From the NCBI RefSeq assembly GCF_000189635.1, contig NW_002476520.1, forward strand, positions 60,009-124,008: a stretch of DNA of 64,000 bases, in the 5' to 3' direction. The translations under genes and the position numbers were made by a program. This document shows positions 38,181-49,466 of this stretch, piece after piece (the first letter of the stretch is position 1; every line of letters starts with the position of its first letter). The DNA is from Tetrahymena thermophila SB210. Taxonomy: Eukaryota; Ciliophora; Oligohymenophorea; Hymenostomatida; Tetrahymenidae. The notes under the pieces are model-generated. The model was not told the DNA's origin. It did no database searches and saw nothing but the letters and a program-made list of their open reading frames with translations.

Positions 38181-39520
38181 AACAGAGAGAAATAAAGTGA
38201 TTTTGAAAAGCATTTTTATCTGTTTTGTAATGGCAGAATAATGAGTAAATAAATATCTAATATGTGTTCAAAAATGGTTCTAGAATTATTTATTTATTTC
38301 TATTGTTTGATCACTAATTTTATGAGAAACAAATATATTGGGTTTATTTTTAAGTTTTTGTAAGAATAAGAGTGGATAGATTGATAATTTATTTACTCAT
38401 CCATAAATATTCTTTTAAATTATATAAAAGAAAAGATTTGTAAAAGTAGGCAATTAAAATTAAATATTTCTAAATTAATATTTATTTGTAATTTATTGTG
38501 AAATTTCAAATTAATTTACTAATTTACTTATTAACTAAATTAAGATTACTTTAGCTTTCTTTTTTATCAGAAATGTTTTTATCAAAATTAAAGATTTATT
38601 AAAATTAATTAATTTCTTCTTCTCAACTATAAATTCTTACATTAATTCATTTAGACTTTTTAAAAAAATAAATGATTATTTTTTGATAACTTTCTGCTAG
38701 AAAAGTTAACAGTTTATTCAACATTAAAATGTGTTTCATTAATATTTTTAGGATCATAATAATACACAAAATATATATTCTTTATTGGTCTATTTTAACT
38801 ATTAATATACCTCAAAAATTATATTTTTTTAATTGGATTAATTTTTATTATTAAATTTATTTCATTCATGAATTTTTATCATTTTATTTAAGATAATTTT
38901 TTAAATAATTAGTTGCTTATTTAAATAAAATAACTTATATAAAATTAGATAAATATTTATTTATATATATCAAGACACCAAATACTAAATAATAAAATTT
39001 ATCTATTTAAAGTGATTAAAATTAAAATTTTCATTTAAAATTAAAGATATGAATGAGTAAAGAGTTAGTTAGTTAATTTTTTTATTTTGATTTTATTTGA
39101 AATTAAATTTACTGATATATTCTATGCAAGAATTAATAAAAAAGTTGTAAATGCAAAATAATTAAAAGTAAATCTTTTACAAATAATCTAAAAAATTAAT
39201 CAATTAAATATTTATTCTTTTAAAGCAATAGATAAATCAAAAATGCAATACGATAGATAATTATTTAAATTTTTTTATCTGAATTTAGTTAACTAATAAA
39301 TTCTATGTAAAAATTAATAAAAATTATGTAATTGGTAAATAAATAAAAAGTAAATTTTGTTTAATATCTGGAAAGATAATCAAATTTTCTATCCTTTAAA
39401 ATGTAAAATTTTTGACTTTGAGAATAAAATATTAATTCAAATAAGGTCTTTAATTATTTAATAAATTCATAAAATTTAATATTTTTATAAAACTTAAAAA
39501 AAAACTAATTAGCAAAAAAA
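38181..39520. other. Intergenic
   Basis: 1.3 kb of AT-rich DNA between the OsmC-like paralogues. No gene recognised. Confidence 0.5.
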
Positions 39521-39988
39521 ATGGAAAAAGCTTAAATGAAAATGTATTCAATTAAATCTGAATCTAATGGCTACTAACTAACAACAAAATTAGAAAGCAA
39601 TTTTACTGTCAAAACTGATTTATCTTAAAAAGCAGGAGGAAAAGGTGAAGGTCCTTCATCTATAGAGCTATTCTTAGCCTCTTTGGCTGGATGTGAAAAT
39701 GTTACAGCTTAGATAATTGCGAAAAACTTAGGCTTTACTATTTTTCAATCATCATTTGACATCAAAGGAGAAAGAGACGATAGGGGATTTAGCTATACTC
39801 CTATACAAGAAGATAGTCCTTTTACTTCCAGGTTATCAAGAATTTGGGGGACAGTTTATATTGATACAGATGGAACAGATGAATAAATAGATTAATTAAA
39901 TAATATCTTAAAAAAGAGATGTCCTCTTGCTAGAATGGTTATAGATTCAGGGTGTAAACTAGAAATACAATGGAAAAAGCTAGATTGA
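39521..39988 (+). CDS. OsmC-like peroxiredoxin, copy 2
   Basis: Single exon, 155 aa, the same length as the 37713 gene. It shares MYSIKSES, SFDIKGERDDRGF and IDTDGTDEQ landmarks with its sister. The peroxidatic site is SSIELFLASLAGCEN (Cys58) and the resolving site is LARMVIDSGCKLEIQW (Cys145). Divergence from copy 1 is substantial, so the duplication is old. Differences around the first Cys (GCEN versus GCQN) could alter substrate preference, but that is inference. An N-terminal targeting signal is not obvious. Confidence 0.9.
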
Positions 39989-41190
39989 TCATCTTTTTTT
40001 AAATAATATATTTATAAAACTATTGGTTTCTATTTAAAAAATTTAAAATTATGTATTTTTATTTTTTATTTGATGTAATTTAATTTTATTGCTTATAAAT
40101 GATTAGTCTTAAAATCATAAAAAATAAATTAATATTTTATTAAATTTTATTTTTTTTAAATTAGTTTTTAATTAGTTTAAATTGCTACATATAAATTATT
40201 TTTAAAAATTATTGATATAAAATTCAATTATTATTTTTTTTTTAAATTTATCATAAAATATTTTTGATATTTTGCATAGTTGATTGATGAACTTTTGATT
40301 GAGAAATTCAGAAATACTTCAAAGTTTATTAAAACAAAGAAGTATTAAAATAAAAATATAAAATTAACAACTATCTAAACTTTAATCTATTACTTCAAAT
40401 CCTCATTATTTATTTATTTAACAGCGTTTTAATCAAGAATTCTATTTATATATGAAAATAAAGTTGAATTGTTATTTAAAGAACAATTATTTTCAAAAAT
40501 TAAGCCCTTAAAAATTTATTTACGTATTTAACCATTATCTTTGATTTTTAAACAAAAATGAAGGCATTTATATTTAAAATAATTATATTTAAAGCACTCA
40601 AACTTTTATTTAAATGGATAATTTGATTTTACAATAAGATAAATAAATAAATGCAATTTAATTTATTTTGGCTTTAAGAATATTATAAGATTGTTTTTGA
40701 TTTATTAAGATCTAATTTCTTTAATTAAATCCTTTATTTCCTTAGTTGAATATAAAGAGAGAAAGTTTTGAGGAAGTTAGAATATCCAATTAGATTTTTT
40801 AATTAAAGCATCAAAAAAATTTTCTTTCTTACTTTCTAATTGGCTTATTTTCATTTCATATTGTGAAGCTTTTATTTGCTTATTTATAAAAGATTTAGAT
40901 TTTATTAATTTATTTTATTGTTGTGTCTAATTATATTTAAGAATCTAATTAGCAGATTAACTAATTAACTCCAAGATATTTTTGTTTCAGAAAGTAATTA
41001 CTTAATTAATAAAAAAATAGGAATTGTTGTAGTGAGTGAATAAATGAAGCAGTTAAATAAAATGGATATTTAATTAATTAATAAATTAAAATATTTATAA
41101 GAAAGATTATTTATACAATTTAGTGTTTAAAATTCATATCATTTAATTATTTATTAATATTATTTTATAAAAGATTTTGTTTATTTATTT
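39989..41190. other. Intergenic with a possible coiled-coil fragment
   Basis: AT-rich. On the minus strand at about 40690-41010 a frame reads protein-like (MKISQLESKKENFFDALIKK), but it has no clear start. The same frame runs on antisense through the OsmC-like gene, so chance openness under a one-stop code is likely. No other feature seen. Confidence 0.4.
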
Positions 41191-42377
41191 TCACTCGTCA
41201 AAGATGATGTCTCCTGCTACATCGTATTCAATAGTGGGAATCACAGATTATAAGAATTTCAAGAAAACGAATAAGCACTAGTGGCTTTTAATTGAGCCAC
41301 CTGATTAATTTATATTATCAACCATGTGTTTAATGACTTGAGAGTGTTTGCAAGGATGGAGAGATGCTTGGACAATACCTTTAATAATATATATTTTAAA
41401 TATTAATTTTGAAGCTTTTCTTTGAATTGTATAAATGAAAGCCAAATTAAATTATTTATTTTTTATTTTTTGGTTTCTTTGCTTGATTGATAGCTTATTT
41501 ACCTGTTTAAGGCATGACTTCAAATGTGATTGTTTTATTGGAGTAATGACTGACAATGTCTTCAAATACTTGGTTTTACTTAAGTGGCACATTATCTTCA
41601 TCAACTCCTTGCAAAAATAAGTGAGGAGTGTATGTTACCAAATCATAGCAAATTGACAAATCGTAATATCTTCTTTCAATAGGAGCTTCTACTACAACAA
41701 CATTATCTTTTTTTTAAATGAATGCAATTTAATATGGCTGATATTAATTAGTCTACTTATTAGTAAAAAATAAATATAATACCATCGTCATTATCTTCTT
41801 TCTTTTCTTCACCACCTTATTTTTCTTCGGTGAAATGTTCTTTGATGCTAAGTTGTCCAATTTTGGTTTCAATTATATTCTAATCGTTGTTCTTCTTTTG
41901 GTCATTAATGATATATTCTTCTTCATCCTAATAAAATTATTTTAAGCTTTAATAAGAGCTAGCTATTTGCTAATAAATGTCTTTAAGAAATGACAATCTC
42001 AAAATGCATAAATAAATTGATTATTTTCTATTTCTAAACATTATTAAAATTCTCTTTTTTGAAATACTTACTTCTTTCTCATTAACTGCAATGCTATCCA
42101 TTAATTCTTAAACTCTTTGATCACAAGGAACTTTTTCCATGAGAAGATACTGCTTCTCAGCAGGAAGATATTTATTTTTATACTTTTCAGCGCTTGCGGG
42201 CATCCATTTCCATTAAGGACACATGTTGATCAATGCATCACCACTTGTTACAAATTCCTAAGGAGTCAATTTACCTTCTTCGAAAAATCTAGACTCTGTG
42301 GGAGGAGCATAAACAACAGATATTATATCATTCTTGACATTATTCAATTTATTCTTTATATTGTCATACACGTTCAT
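41191..42377 (-). CDS. ATG3: Autophagy E2-like enzyme ATG3
   Basis: ATG3 conjugates ATG8 to phosphatidylethanolamine during autophagosome growth. Four exons with matching phases (42377-42072, 41927-41783, 41706-41503, 41378-41191) encode 280 aa. The N-terminus (MNVYDNIKNKLNNVKNDI) is the amphipathic membrane-sensing helix. ESRFFEEGKLTPQEFVTSGD and CPQWKWMP are family signatures. An acidic flexible region follows in exon 2. YDLSICYDLVTYTPHLFLQG begins the E2 core, and the catalytic Cys is Cys228 in SLHPCKHSQVIKHM. The end, FLQSVIPTIEYDVAGDIIF, matches the family C-terminus. It is somewhat shorter than animal ATG3 in the flexible region. Confidence 0.95.
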
Positions 42378-43355
42378 TTCTGTAAGGCTTTATTTTTAAA
42401 TTTATATGCTAAAATATAATTTATAAGTATTCTTCTGATTATCTTTAGAATTTTTTTCTTTTCTAATTTATTTTAAATTAATTATTTGATGTTTATTGCA
42501 CTATCTAATTTTTAACGCTGTGCTTATCTGATAAAGCAGGCAGACATAAAAATTATCAAACCAATTTTTTATGATCATGATGAACAAGTAGTGAAAGCAG
42601 ACTAATAGATAGATAGATATTATCTTAGAATAGAAGATTTATTAAAAATTTTTGAGTTATCTGAAATAAAATCCATCGTATCAATCAGTCAGATTTTATA
42701 ATTGAAATTTATTTAAGGTTATTTAATAATATATTTGCTAAAGAAAGATTCACGAAATGCATTTCTATTTTATAGATATTTTTTAAAAGCTAAAACCAAT
42801 TCTTATTAATTGAATAAAATCTATTGATTTTTTTATGATATTTAAATTCTATTATATTTTTTAAATAAATTAAATCCAATTAATTGTTATTTTCATATAA
42901 ATTATAAACAATTATTAGTTAACCAAAATTTAAACAGGACTTTTTATTTAAAGCTTTTATTTTATAATTGAGTATTTATTCAATTTTTTGTTGCACAAAA
43001 ATGAAATTAATTATTTGAGAAAATGAAAATGAAAATATGCTTTTGAGCTTGTTTGAAATATTAATCAAATTTTTTCTAGATTTGAACATACATAAATCAT
43101 CTTTAAAATCAATTTTATTTTATAAATTTCTCTTAAGTATTCATTTTTTAGTCATTTTAAATTAAATACTTCAGAAAAATTTTTAAAAAAGTACTTAATT
43201 TTCCAAGACAATAACTTTTTTTACAAAAAATGATGGTCATTATTTTATATTCGAATTTTTAAAGTTTTTAAATTAAGTTAATAAACAAATAAATAAATAG
43301 ATAGATAGTTAGTTATATAAAGAAATATATAGACAAGCTTTTTAAAGTAAATTTC
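42378..43355. other. Intergenic
   Basis: AT-rich DNA between the 5' end of ATG3 and the 3' end of the polyQ gene. Contains short tagatagata runs. No gene seen. Confidence 0.5.
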
Positions 43356-44504
43356 TCAAAAAATAGAACAATTTTAGTTTTGTTAAATCTTTTTTTACTA
43401 ATTTAGAGAGTTTTAAATTTATTACTGTTATTAAATTAGTTAGGCTTATTACATCTGCTATTAATTGTTAATTGCATGTTATTGCATGTATGTTTATTAG
43501 AAATTCATTTTTTAAGGAGAATTAGGAATGCTGTTTTTATTTATCATGTTTTAGCTGATAAATTAATTGGGATTTATTTGATTTTACTAAATATCTGAAA
43601 ATATCATGAAAAAATACAGCTCGAAAATATCGAAAGGATAAAGATTTTATGGGATGATATTTAAATTTTTGAATGCCTTGCATATTTTCTTTTCTTAAAA
43701 TCCAAACAATTTAGAAATCTATCTAATTCTAGATCCATATATAGAATTTGGAGTGCTTTTAATTATATTAAATAACAAAGTGCCAAACATATTTAAATAT
43801 TCTAGCTACTAATTGCTTTCTATTGAAGCAACGTAAACAATAATTAGATATATTTCTTAAAAGCCTATTTTTTAGTTAGGTTTAGCTTCAAATAAATCTA
43901 TAATATCAGTAGCAGTTATTTCTGAGCAGTCGATGAGTATTTCTCTTAGCAAAATAACTAATTTAAACTCATCTAAATCTATATTTTCAATGTTTACTTC
44001 TTAATTTTCATATATATGGCAAGTCTATGATTACTATTATGATGGTAAACCTTATTGTTACTGCAACTATTATTATTGTTGTTGTTACTATTATTATTAT
44101 TATTATTATTATGGCATTTGCTATTCTTAAGAATTGAATAATGTTTGCTGAATCTTTTAATTTGGTTGAAATTCTCTAATAGTATTCCCTTTGTTGATGA
44201 AAGTATTTTAAAAATGCATGTTTTGATTTATTATTTATGCTTGTGAAGAGGAATTTATAGAGCGGAGAGCAGTTATTAGCCTAATCCTTTAATTTAAAAA
44301 TGAATATATCAAATCAGGACCAGATTTAGATGTCAAAACATCAAAAAATGATTTATCTTTGGCAGCATTCGAATCCTTTCCAGACCTATAATTTAACTTT
44401 TGCTATATTTTCTGATATGATTTTTAAGTGTTTGTGTCTCTTTTTTCTAATTCTTTGAAGCTTGAAGTAATGCTCTTTGCAAATTCAAGTTTAAATAAGC
44501 TCAT
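43356..44504 (-). CDS. PolyQ protein ending in CSIF
   Basis: Single exon, 382 aa, ATG 44504, TGA 43356-43358. The N-terminal helical region (MSLFKLEFAKSITSSFKELE) is followed by a polyQ run coded mainly by TAA repeats (44061-44113). A folded central segment reads DEFKLVILLREILIDCSEIT, then DLFEAKPNQKIGFQEIYLI, which faintly recalls an EF-hand helix pair, and LFNIIKSTPNSIYGSRI. A Gln/Asn-rich tail ends NCSIF. The final four residues fit a CaaX box, as in the four-copy family upstream, so prenylation is possible. I do not recognise the family. The neighbours are unrelated, and no regulatory motif is visible. Confidence 0.7.
44061..44113. repeat. Coding (TAA)n/(CAA)n polyQ tract
   Basis: Trinucleotide repeat read on the minus strand mainly as TAA with some CAA and TAG codons. 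Under the ciliate code all encode Gln, giving a tract of about 14 residues interrupted once by Leu. Probably length-variable between strains. Confidence 0.85.
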
Positions 44505-45161
44505 ATTTAAATAATTAAAATGAAATAAATAATTAATTAATATTTAACAAATTGTCTCGTTTGGTTTGACTAACAATAATAATAATTAATTTGTTATTTA
44601 ATTAAAAAATTTAATTGAATATCTAACATTGAAAGAAAGTTAAAAATTTGATGTTTTAAATTTCTTAAATACTAACTAACTAACTAATTATTTATTTCAA
44701 AATTTGCATATTTTTTTATGCAAACTCATAACAAAAAAAATTAAAAGGGATACTTTAATCCAGTAAGTAAATTAGTTAGACAATCAAATTTTTCTGAGAC
44801 AATAGACAAACTAAATTTAAGAACTGGCAAATCGATTTAAAAATTAAATGATACTGGTTTTTTTAATCTAAAAGGTTGTAAAAATCAACACCTTAATAAT
44901 AATCTCTCTATTATTTGATTAAATATGATTTTAATAATTATTTAATTTTTCTTCTATTAAAATAATAAATCTAATAGTTTTAAAAAAAACAATTTTAAAT
45001 TAAAAGAATAATTTTTAATAAATTTGGAAAAATTAAAAATAATATCATAGTTAATTAATAATGAATAAATGAATAAATAAAATGGAAAGAATTAATATCA
45101 TAAATAAATAAATAAATAAATGAAATAAGAAAGGATATGTAAGGCACAATTTTGTAACTCC
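44505..45161. other. Intergenic
   Basis: Divergence region between two minus-strand genes. AT-rich with (aata)n runs near 45060-45120. No gene seen. Confidence 0.5.
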
Positions 45162-46167
45162 TCAAAAGTGCAAGGTAAATTGGCCGTTTAACCAGGCACC
45201 CATACTTGAGAAGATCGTTTAATAGATGTTACAAGAACACGAAGTTTTAGAATGCTGTTTTGAATCAAGCTTACTATTATTACTGGATATATACTAATTA
45301 TTATTTACATTATTCTAATTATTTTTGCTGTTGTTGTCTTTCTACTCTGGCTCAGACTACGCTAGATATTTTTATGACTTTGATTTTTAATCTTGCTGAT
45401 TTTTTTGATTCTTGTCTATTTGTGATTACTAGTTGGAATAATGAGATTTTTCAATTTAGTGGTTTTTATTATTTACACTAACCATATCAATATTATTCAC
45501 ATGTATTTAATTATTGTTTTCTCCTTGTTGTGGTTTATCATCAGGATTAGAGCTGTAACTGCTCGAATCTTCATTGGAAGAAGACTCTGAGCTTTAAGAA
45601 TCCTGCTCATTTTGGTCACTTGATTCTTGTGATTCACCATTTGGAATCGTATAGACAGTGACTTATGGCACAATGTTTACACTTTTTAACTTTGAAGATC
45701 CACCAGAATCTTTTGAATGAGATTTTGAGCTTAGAATACTTTTTATCTTGCTTGTAGCCGAACCATCTCCTGAGCTGTGAGAGCTGCTCTCTCTGATTCC
45801 TTTATCATCTTTATTTGCTTTCATTTCTTCATCTATCTCGTTCATTTTTACTGTTGCTATATTTGGATTGTTGAAAATTGAAATTTATTGGTTGCTGCTT
45901 TTGTTATTCGCAGATCCATACATATTTGATGACTTATTTATTTATTAATGCAAAGCAATAGCAGTAGCATCATCTTCTACATGCTACATTCCTTATTTTC
46001 GAAGTTAACCTTCCTTTTAATAATTCAACCGCTGCATTTGACAATATGAATTACCTGTTTATAAGATAAAATTGTATCATCCCACTAGCCTAACTAACTA
46101 AATATTAAATTAATGGATTAGCAAAGTAATTTTACTTAGTTTTTTTTAGGAAAAAGTTAATTCTACC
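45162..46167 (-). CDS. Ser/Asn-rich hydrophilic protein, 5' end unresolved
   Basis: The last exon 46013-45162 encodes 283 residues. It is preceded by a 41-base intron (46014-46054), a small exon 46097-46055 (QLGQWDDTILSYKQ) and at least one further exon upstream ending at 46167. The readable protein has EGQLRKQGMQHVEDDATAIA, then a strongly Ser-rich region (SSSHSSGDGS; SSESSSNEDSSSYSS), Gln/Asn-rich sequence, and ends SKTSCSCNIYQTIFSSMGAW before LNGQFTLHF and TGA 45162-45164. No catalytic motif or TM helix is evident. The Ser and acidic composition suggests a disordered, possibly phosphorylated protein; that is inference. The start codon was not found. Confidence 0.55.
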
Positions 46168-47122
46168 TTCTGCTTTATTGCTGAATTCGAAAGTGAAAGC
46201 AGAGTTAAATATTATAATCGAATACTGCTCGCTATATATTGGTCTGTTAGATGTTTGTATGTTAAAATTTTATTTTATATAAAATAATGATTTATTTACT
46301 TCAATAAAATGTGTTTATTATTTATTAAATTATAGAAGTGATTATTTATATCGAGCAATCAAATAGTGCTTAATTATATTTCGCTCAAAACATTCAATCT
46401 TCAATTTTCTAAGAAAAAGCTAAATTAGATGTTTTAATCAAAAAAGATGTTTTTTTATGACTATTAAAATTTGCAATTACAAAGACCTTATTTTAATTTA
46501 CAGCTTACAACAAAAATAATAATCTTTCACAAAATACTTACAAAATCTAAAGTATTTTGTTAGAAAGTTAATTAATTCAGATAAACTTTACACATTTTTA
46601 TAAGATAAAATCCTAAATTTATCTTGCTTCCAAAAAAATAAAGTGGGTTAATTAAACAAAAATCTGTAATGAAAAAAAATAGTAAACATATTGTTAGCTT
46701 GGTGATTTTATGCAAAATTTTAAATTATTTAATTGATTTTCAACATAGTTAAAAATTTAATCCTACAAAAAATTATTTCTTTCTTCCTAATTTTTTTTTT
46801 CTTTATTTATGCTTTATGCAAAATATGGTAAATCATATAATCATTGAATAGGTTATTCAAAAAAGTTATTTCAAAGAAAATAAAATGAAAAAAATATTAA
46901 AAACAAAAAAATTTTAGCCATTTTTGTTATATTTTATAAGAAGCTAATATCAAAATTTGACATCTATTAAAAAATAAACAACTAAGTAGTTAGGTAATTC
47001 TATTTAATAATTTGACATCTATTAAAAAATAAACAAGCAAGTAGTTAGGTAATTCTATTTAATATATTGTTTATTGAATACTTTTTGAACAAAAAAAAAT
47101 TTGATTAATTTCAACATCAAAA
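46168..47122. other. Intergenic, with 5' end of the Ser-rich gene
   Basis: The first 100 bases or so probably hold the missing 5' exon of the Ser-rich gene (minus-strand frame open to about 46240). The rest is AT-rich and includes the 55-base tandem duplication at 46955. Confidence 0.5.
46955..47064. repeat. 55-bp tandem duplication
   Basis: Two direct copies, 46955-47009 and 47010-47064, differ at two positions (aaacaactaag versus aaacaagcaag). It lies just 3' of the secreted-protein gene, possibly in its 3'UTR. Confidence 0.9.
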
Positions 47123-47740
47123 TCAACTTTTAATTTTTCTCTTGGAAATTCCTTTTTTTGTATTTTTAGATTATTAAATAAGAAGCTCTTATGATTGAAT
47201 TTAGAGATCTGTCCCATCTACAATTGCGTGTCCCATTTTAGCAAAAATATGTCCAACTTCTTTGTAATTTTAATCATCCCACTCATCTTCAGCATCATCT
47301 AAATAACCGTTTAAATCTATAGGGTGTAAAACAACATATTTAAGAACTACATCACGAACTTCTTCAATAAGAATATCTGCCCTTAAATTGTAAGCTTTTT
47401 AAAGATTTTATCCCTCTGATGTATAAACTATGCAATAACTTAGAAATCCCATAAATCCTGATATTTTTTCTAAAGCTTTATCCAAATCTGTAAACATTTC
47501 AAAAGGATCATTAAGTCCTTCATCAAGAAAATCATAAACAGGAGCTAAACTATCTCCTAAACAATTAACTAGCTCATTATTGCTTTATATACTATTCTCC
47601 TCTAAAATACCATTAATCACAGTAGCAACAGCTTCTTATTTTTGCTCTTTACTTAATTCATCGCTTTTATTTTTTACCGCATTAATTGCAAATGGCAGAA
47701 CCATAAGCAATAAGAAACAATAAAATGTCTTTTGTCTCAT
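47123..47740 (-). CDS. Small secreted acidic protein
   Basis: Single exon, 205 aa, ATG 47740, TGA 47123-47125. The N-terminus (MRQKTFYCFLLLMVLPFAIN) is a clear signal peptide, probably cleaved after the Asn-Ala pair near residue 21. The mature part is acidic and helical (ELVNCLGDSLAPVYDFLDEG; ALEKISGFMGFLSYCIVYTS), with two cysteines (near residues 61 and 107) that could pair. YLDDAEDEWDDQNYKEVGHI resembles the acidic C-terminal region of small ciliate secretory proteins only in composition. The last 25 residues become basic. Family not recognised. A role in the extracellular or granule compartment is inference from the signal peptide. Confidence 0.75.
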
Positions 47741-49466
47741 TTAAAAATGTAATTTTATAACAAAAATTAAGTAAAAATTAATCTTTAAAAATATTAATTA
47801 TTTGTTTCTAAAACGGCTTGAGTAAGATTAAACCTAATATCAAAAATTTTTTAGAATTGTATCAAATTAAGCTTGTTCATTAATTCATAAATCAAAATAA
47901 ATATCGTATTAAATGCTATTTTTATCTTTAAACCCAAAAGATTTATTGGTTTGTAGGAATATTGAATTTAGTTAATTTGTATTTTATAAAAATTAATATG
48001 AAATTAAATTTTATTATTTGCTAATCTATGTCAATGGCAGTATTTTATTTTATATTTATTGCTCTCTATGCTGGTTTATTTTACTATTTGAGTTTAAACT
48101 ATAAAATGCTGATATGAAGAAAATTATTTGTTTTAATAAGAGAAAAAATTACATGATTTTTTTAGGTTAAGTATGAAGAAAAAAATTAAACTGACTGAAA
48201 AAGATTCATTTGTTTCAAACGTTAAATTAATTTTTATTATTATTTATATGAAACAATATGCTGTAAATTCTCATTAATTAAGGGCCACCCCTCTCCTCAT
48301 TTTTTACCCTTCCTTGAGTTTTATAAAAAAAACTAGAACATATTTTCGAAGAAATGGTTTTTTTGACTTAATAGAGGATCTATGATAGTAGAAATATTAA
48401 TATAATTTATAGGATTCAATCTTATAATAGGGTTTTAATATATTTATAATAGATCCCTACTTAATGTAAATAAATATATTGTCGAAATTAAATTGTTAGC
48501 AGCTAGCTTTTAATATACTTATTAAATAAACATATGTGTCTAGTTTTTGAGTAAATAATTGTAATACAATAATGACCAAATTTTATATTCAGAAATTTTT
48601 AAAAACAGAAATTCAAAAGTATATTTATTCACTTATTCAAAATTCTCTTTTAATCTTAATTATAAAAATAGAGTTAAATTAATATAAATATTTTGATTTA
48701 ATGGCAAACGAATCAAAAAATCTGCTACAACAAGATTTGAATTAAAATATATTCAGTAAAATTATAAATTTATTATATTTGAGTTAGCGAACATTTTAAT
48801 AAATAGAGTGGAAGCAAGAATAAAACCATTAACTCTGTAACCAATAAAAGTTATTAATTGGTTAGATAAGATTAAATAACTATGAATAAAATTCTAAGTA
48901 AGTAAGTAAATGAATGAACGAATGACTTTTTCTATTTCAATTATAGCTATAATGGTTAGTTAACCCTATACAATTTTCAAAATTTTATTGATTCTTTATT
49001 TGCTAAGTTACTTATTTGCTATCTTATTTAATAATTTTAAGTTTATTTGCTTTTATTGATTTATAAATCTAAACTAAATAAGTAAGTAAGTAAATAAATA
49101 AACAAATATCTATTTATTTACTTAATAAAACGAGAACCAACCTTAATAGGTTTTGGTATAGATATTTTTTACTTAGGGAAAATAATTTTTAATTAATTAA
49201 AATAAAGATGATGCTAAATTAAATAAGGCTGTTACATGAGTTGTTATCAGCAGCTTCATTAAATTAATTACTTGATTATTTTTGTTATTATTATATAAAT
49301 ATAAATATAAAGAAGATATATTGATTTATTTATATATTTATTTTATTTTATTTTATTCATTTTTATTGATTGGTTGGTAGGTTAGTTAGTTATTTTTTAT
49401 TTTTTTCTATTTATTTATTTATTATTTTAATTGTGGAAATGAATGAATCAATGAAAAATAAATAGT
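47741..49466. other. Intergenic
   Basis: 1.7 kb of AT-rich DNA with runs such as aagtaagtaag near 48900 and 49085. No gene or structured RNA seen. Confidence 0.5.

Noticed and set aside
39740-41010. A minus-strand frame without TGA for about 1.27 kb, running antisense through the second OsmC-like gene.
   Set aside because: With a single stop codon and AT-rich DNA, long chance frames are common. Most of it is antisense to a confident gene and its composition is not protein-like except for a short part near 40700-41000.
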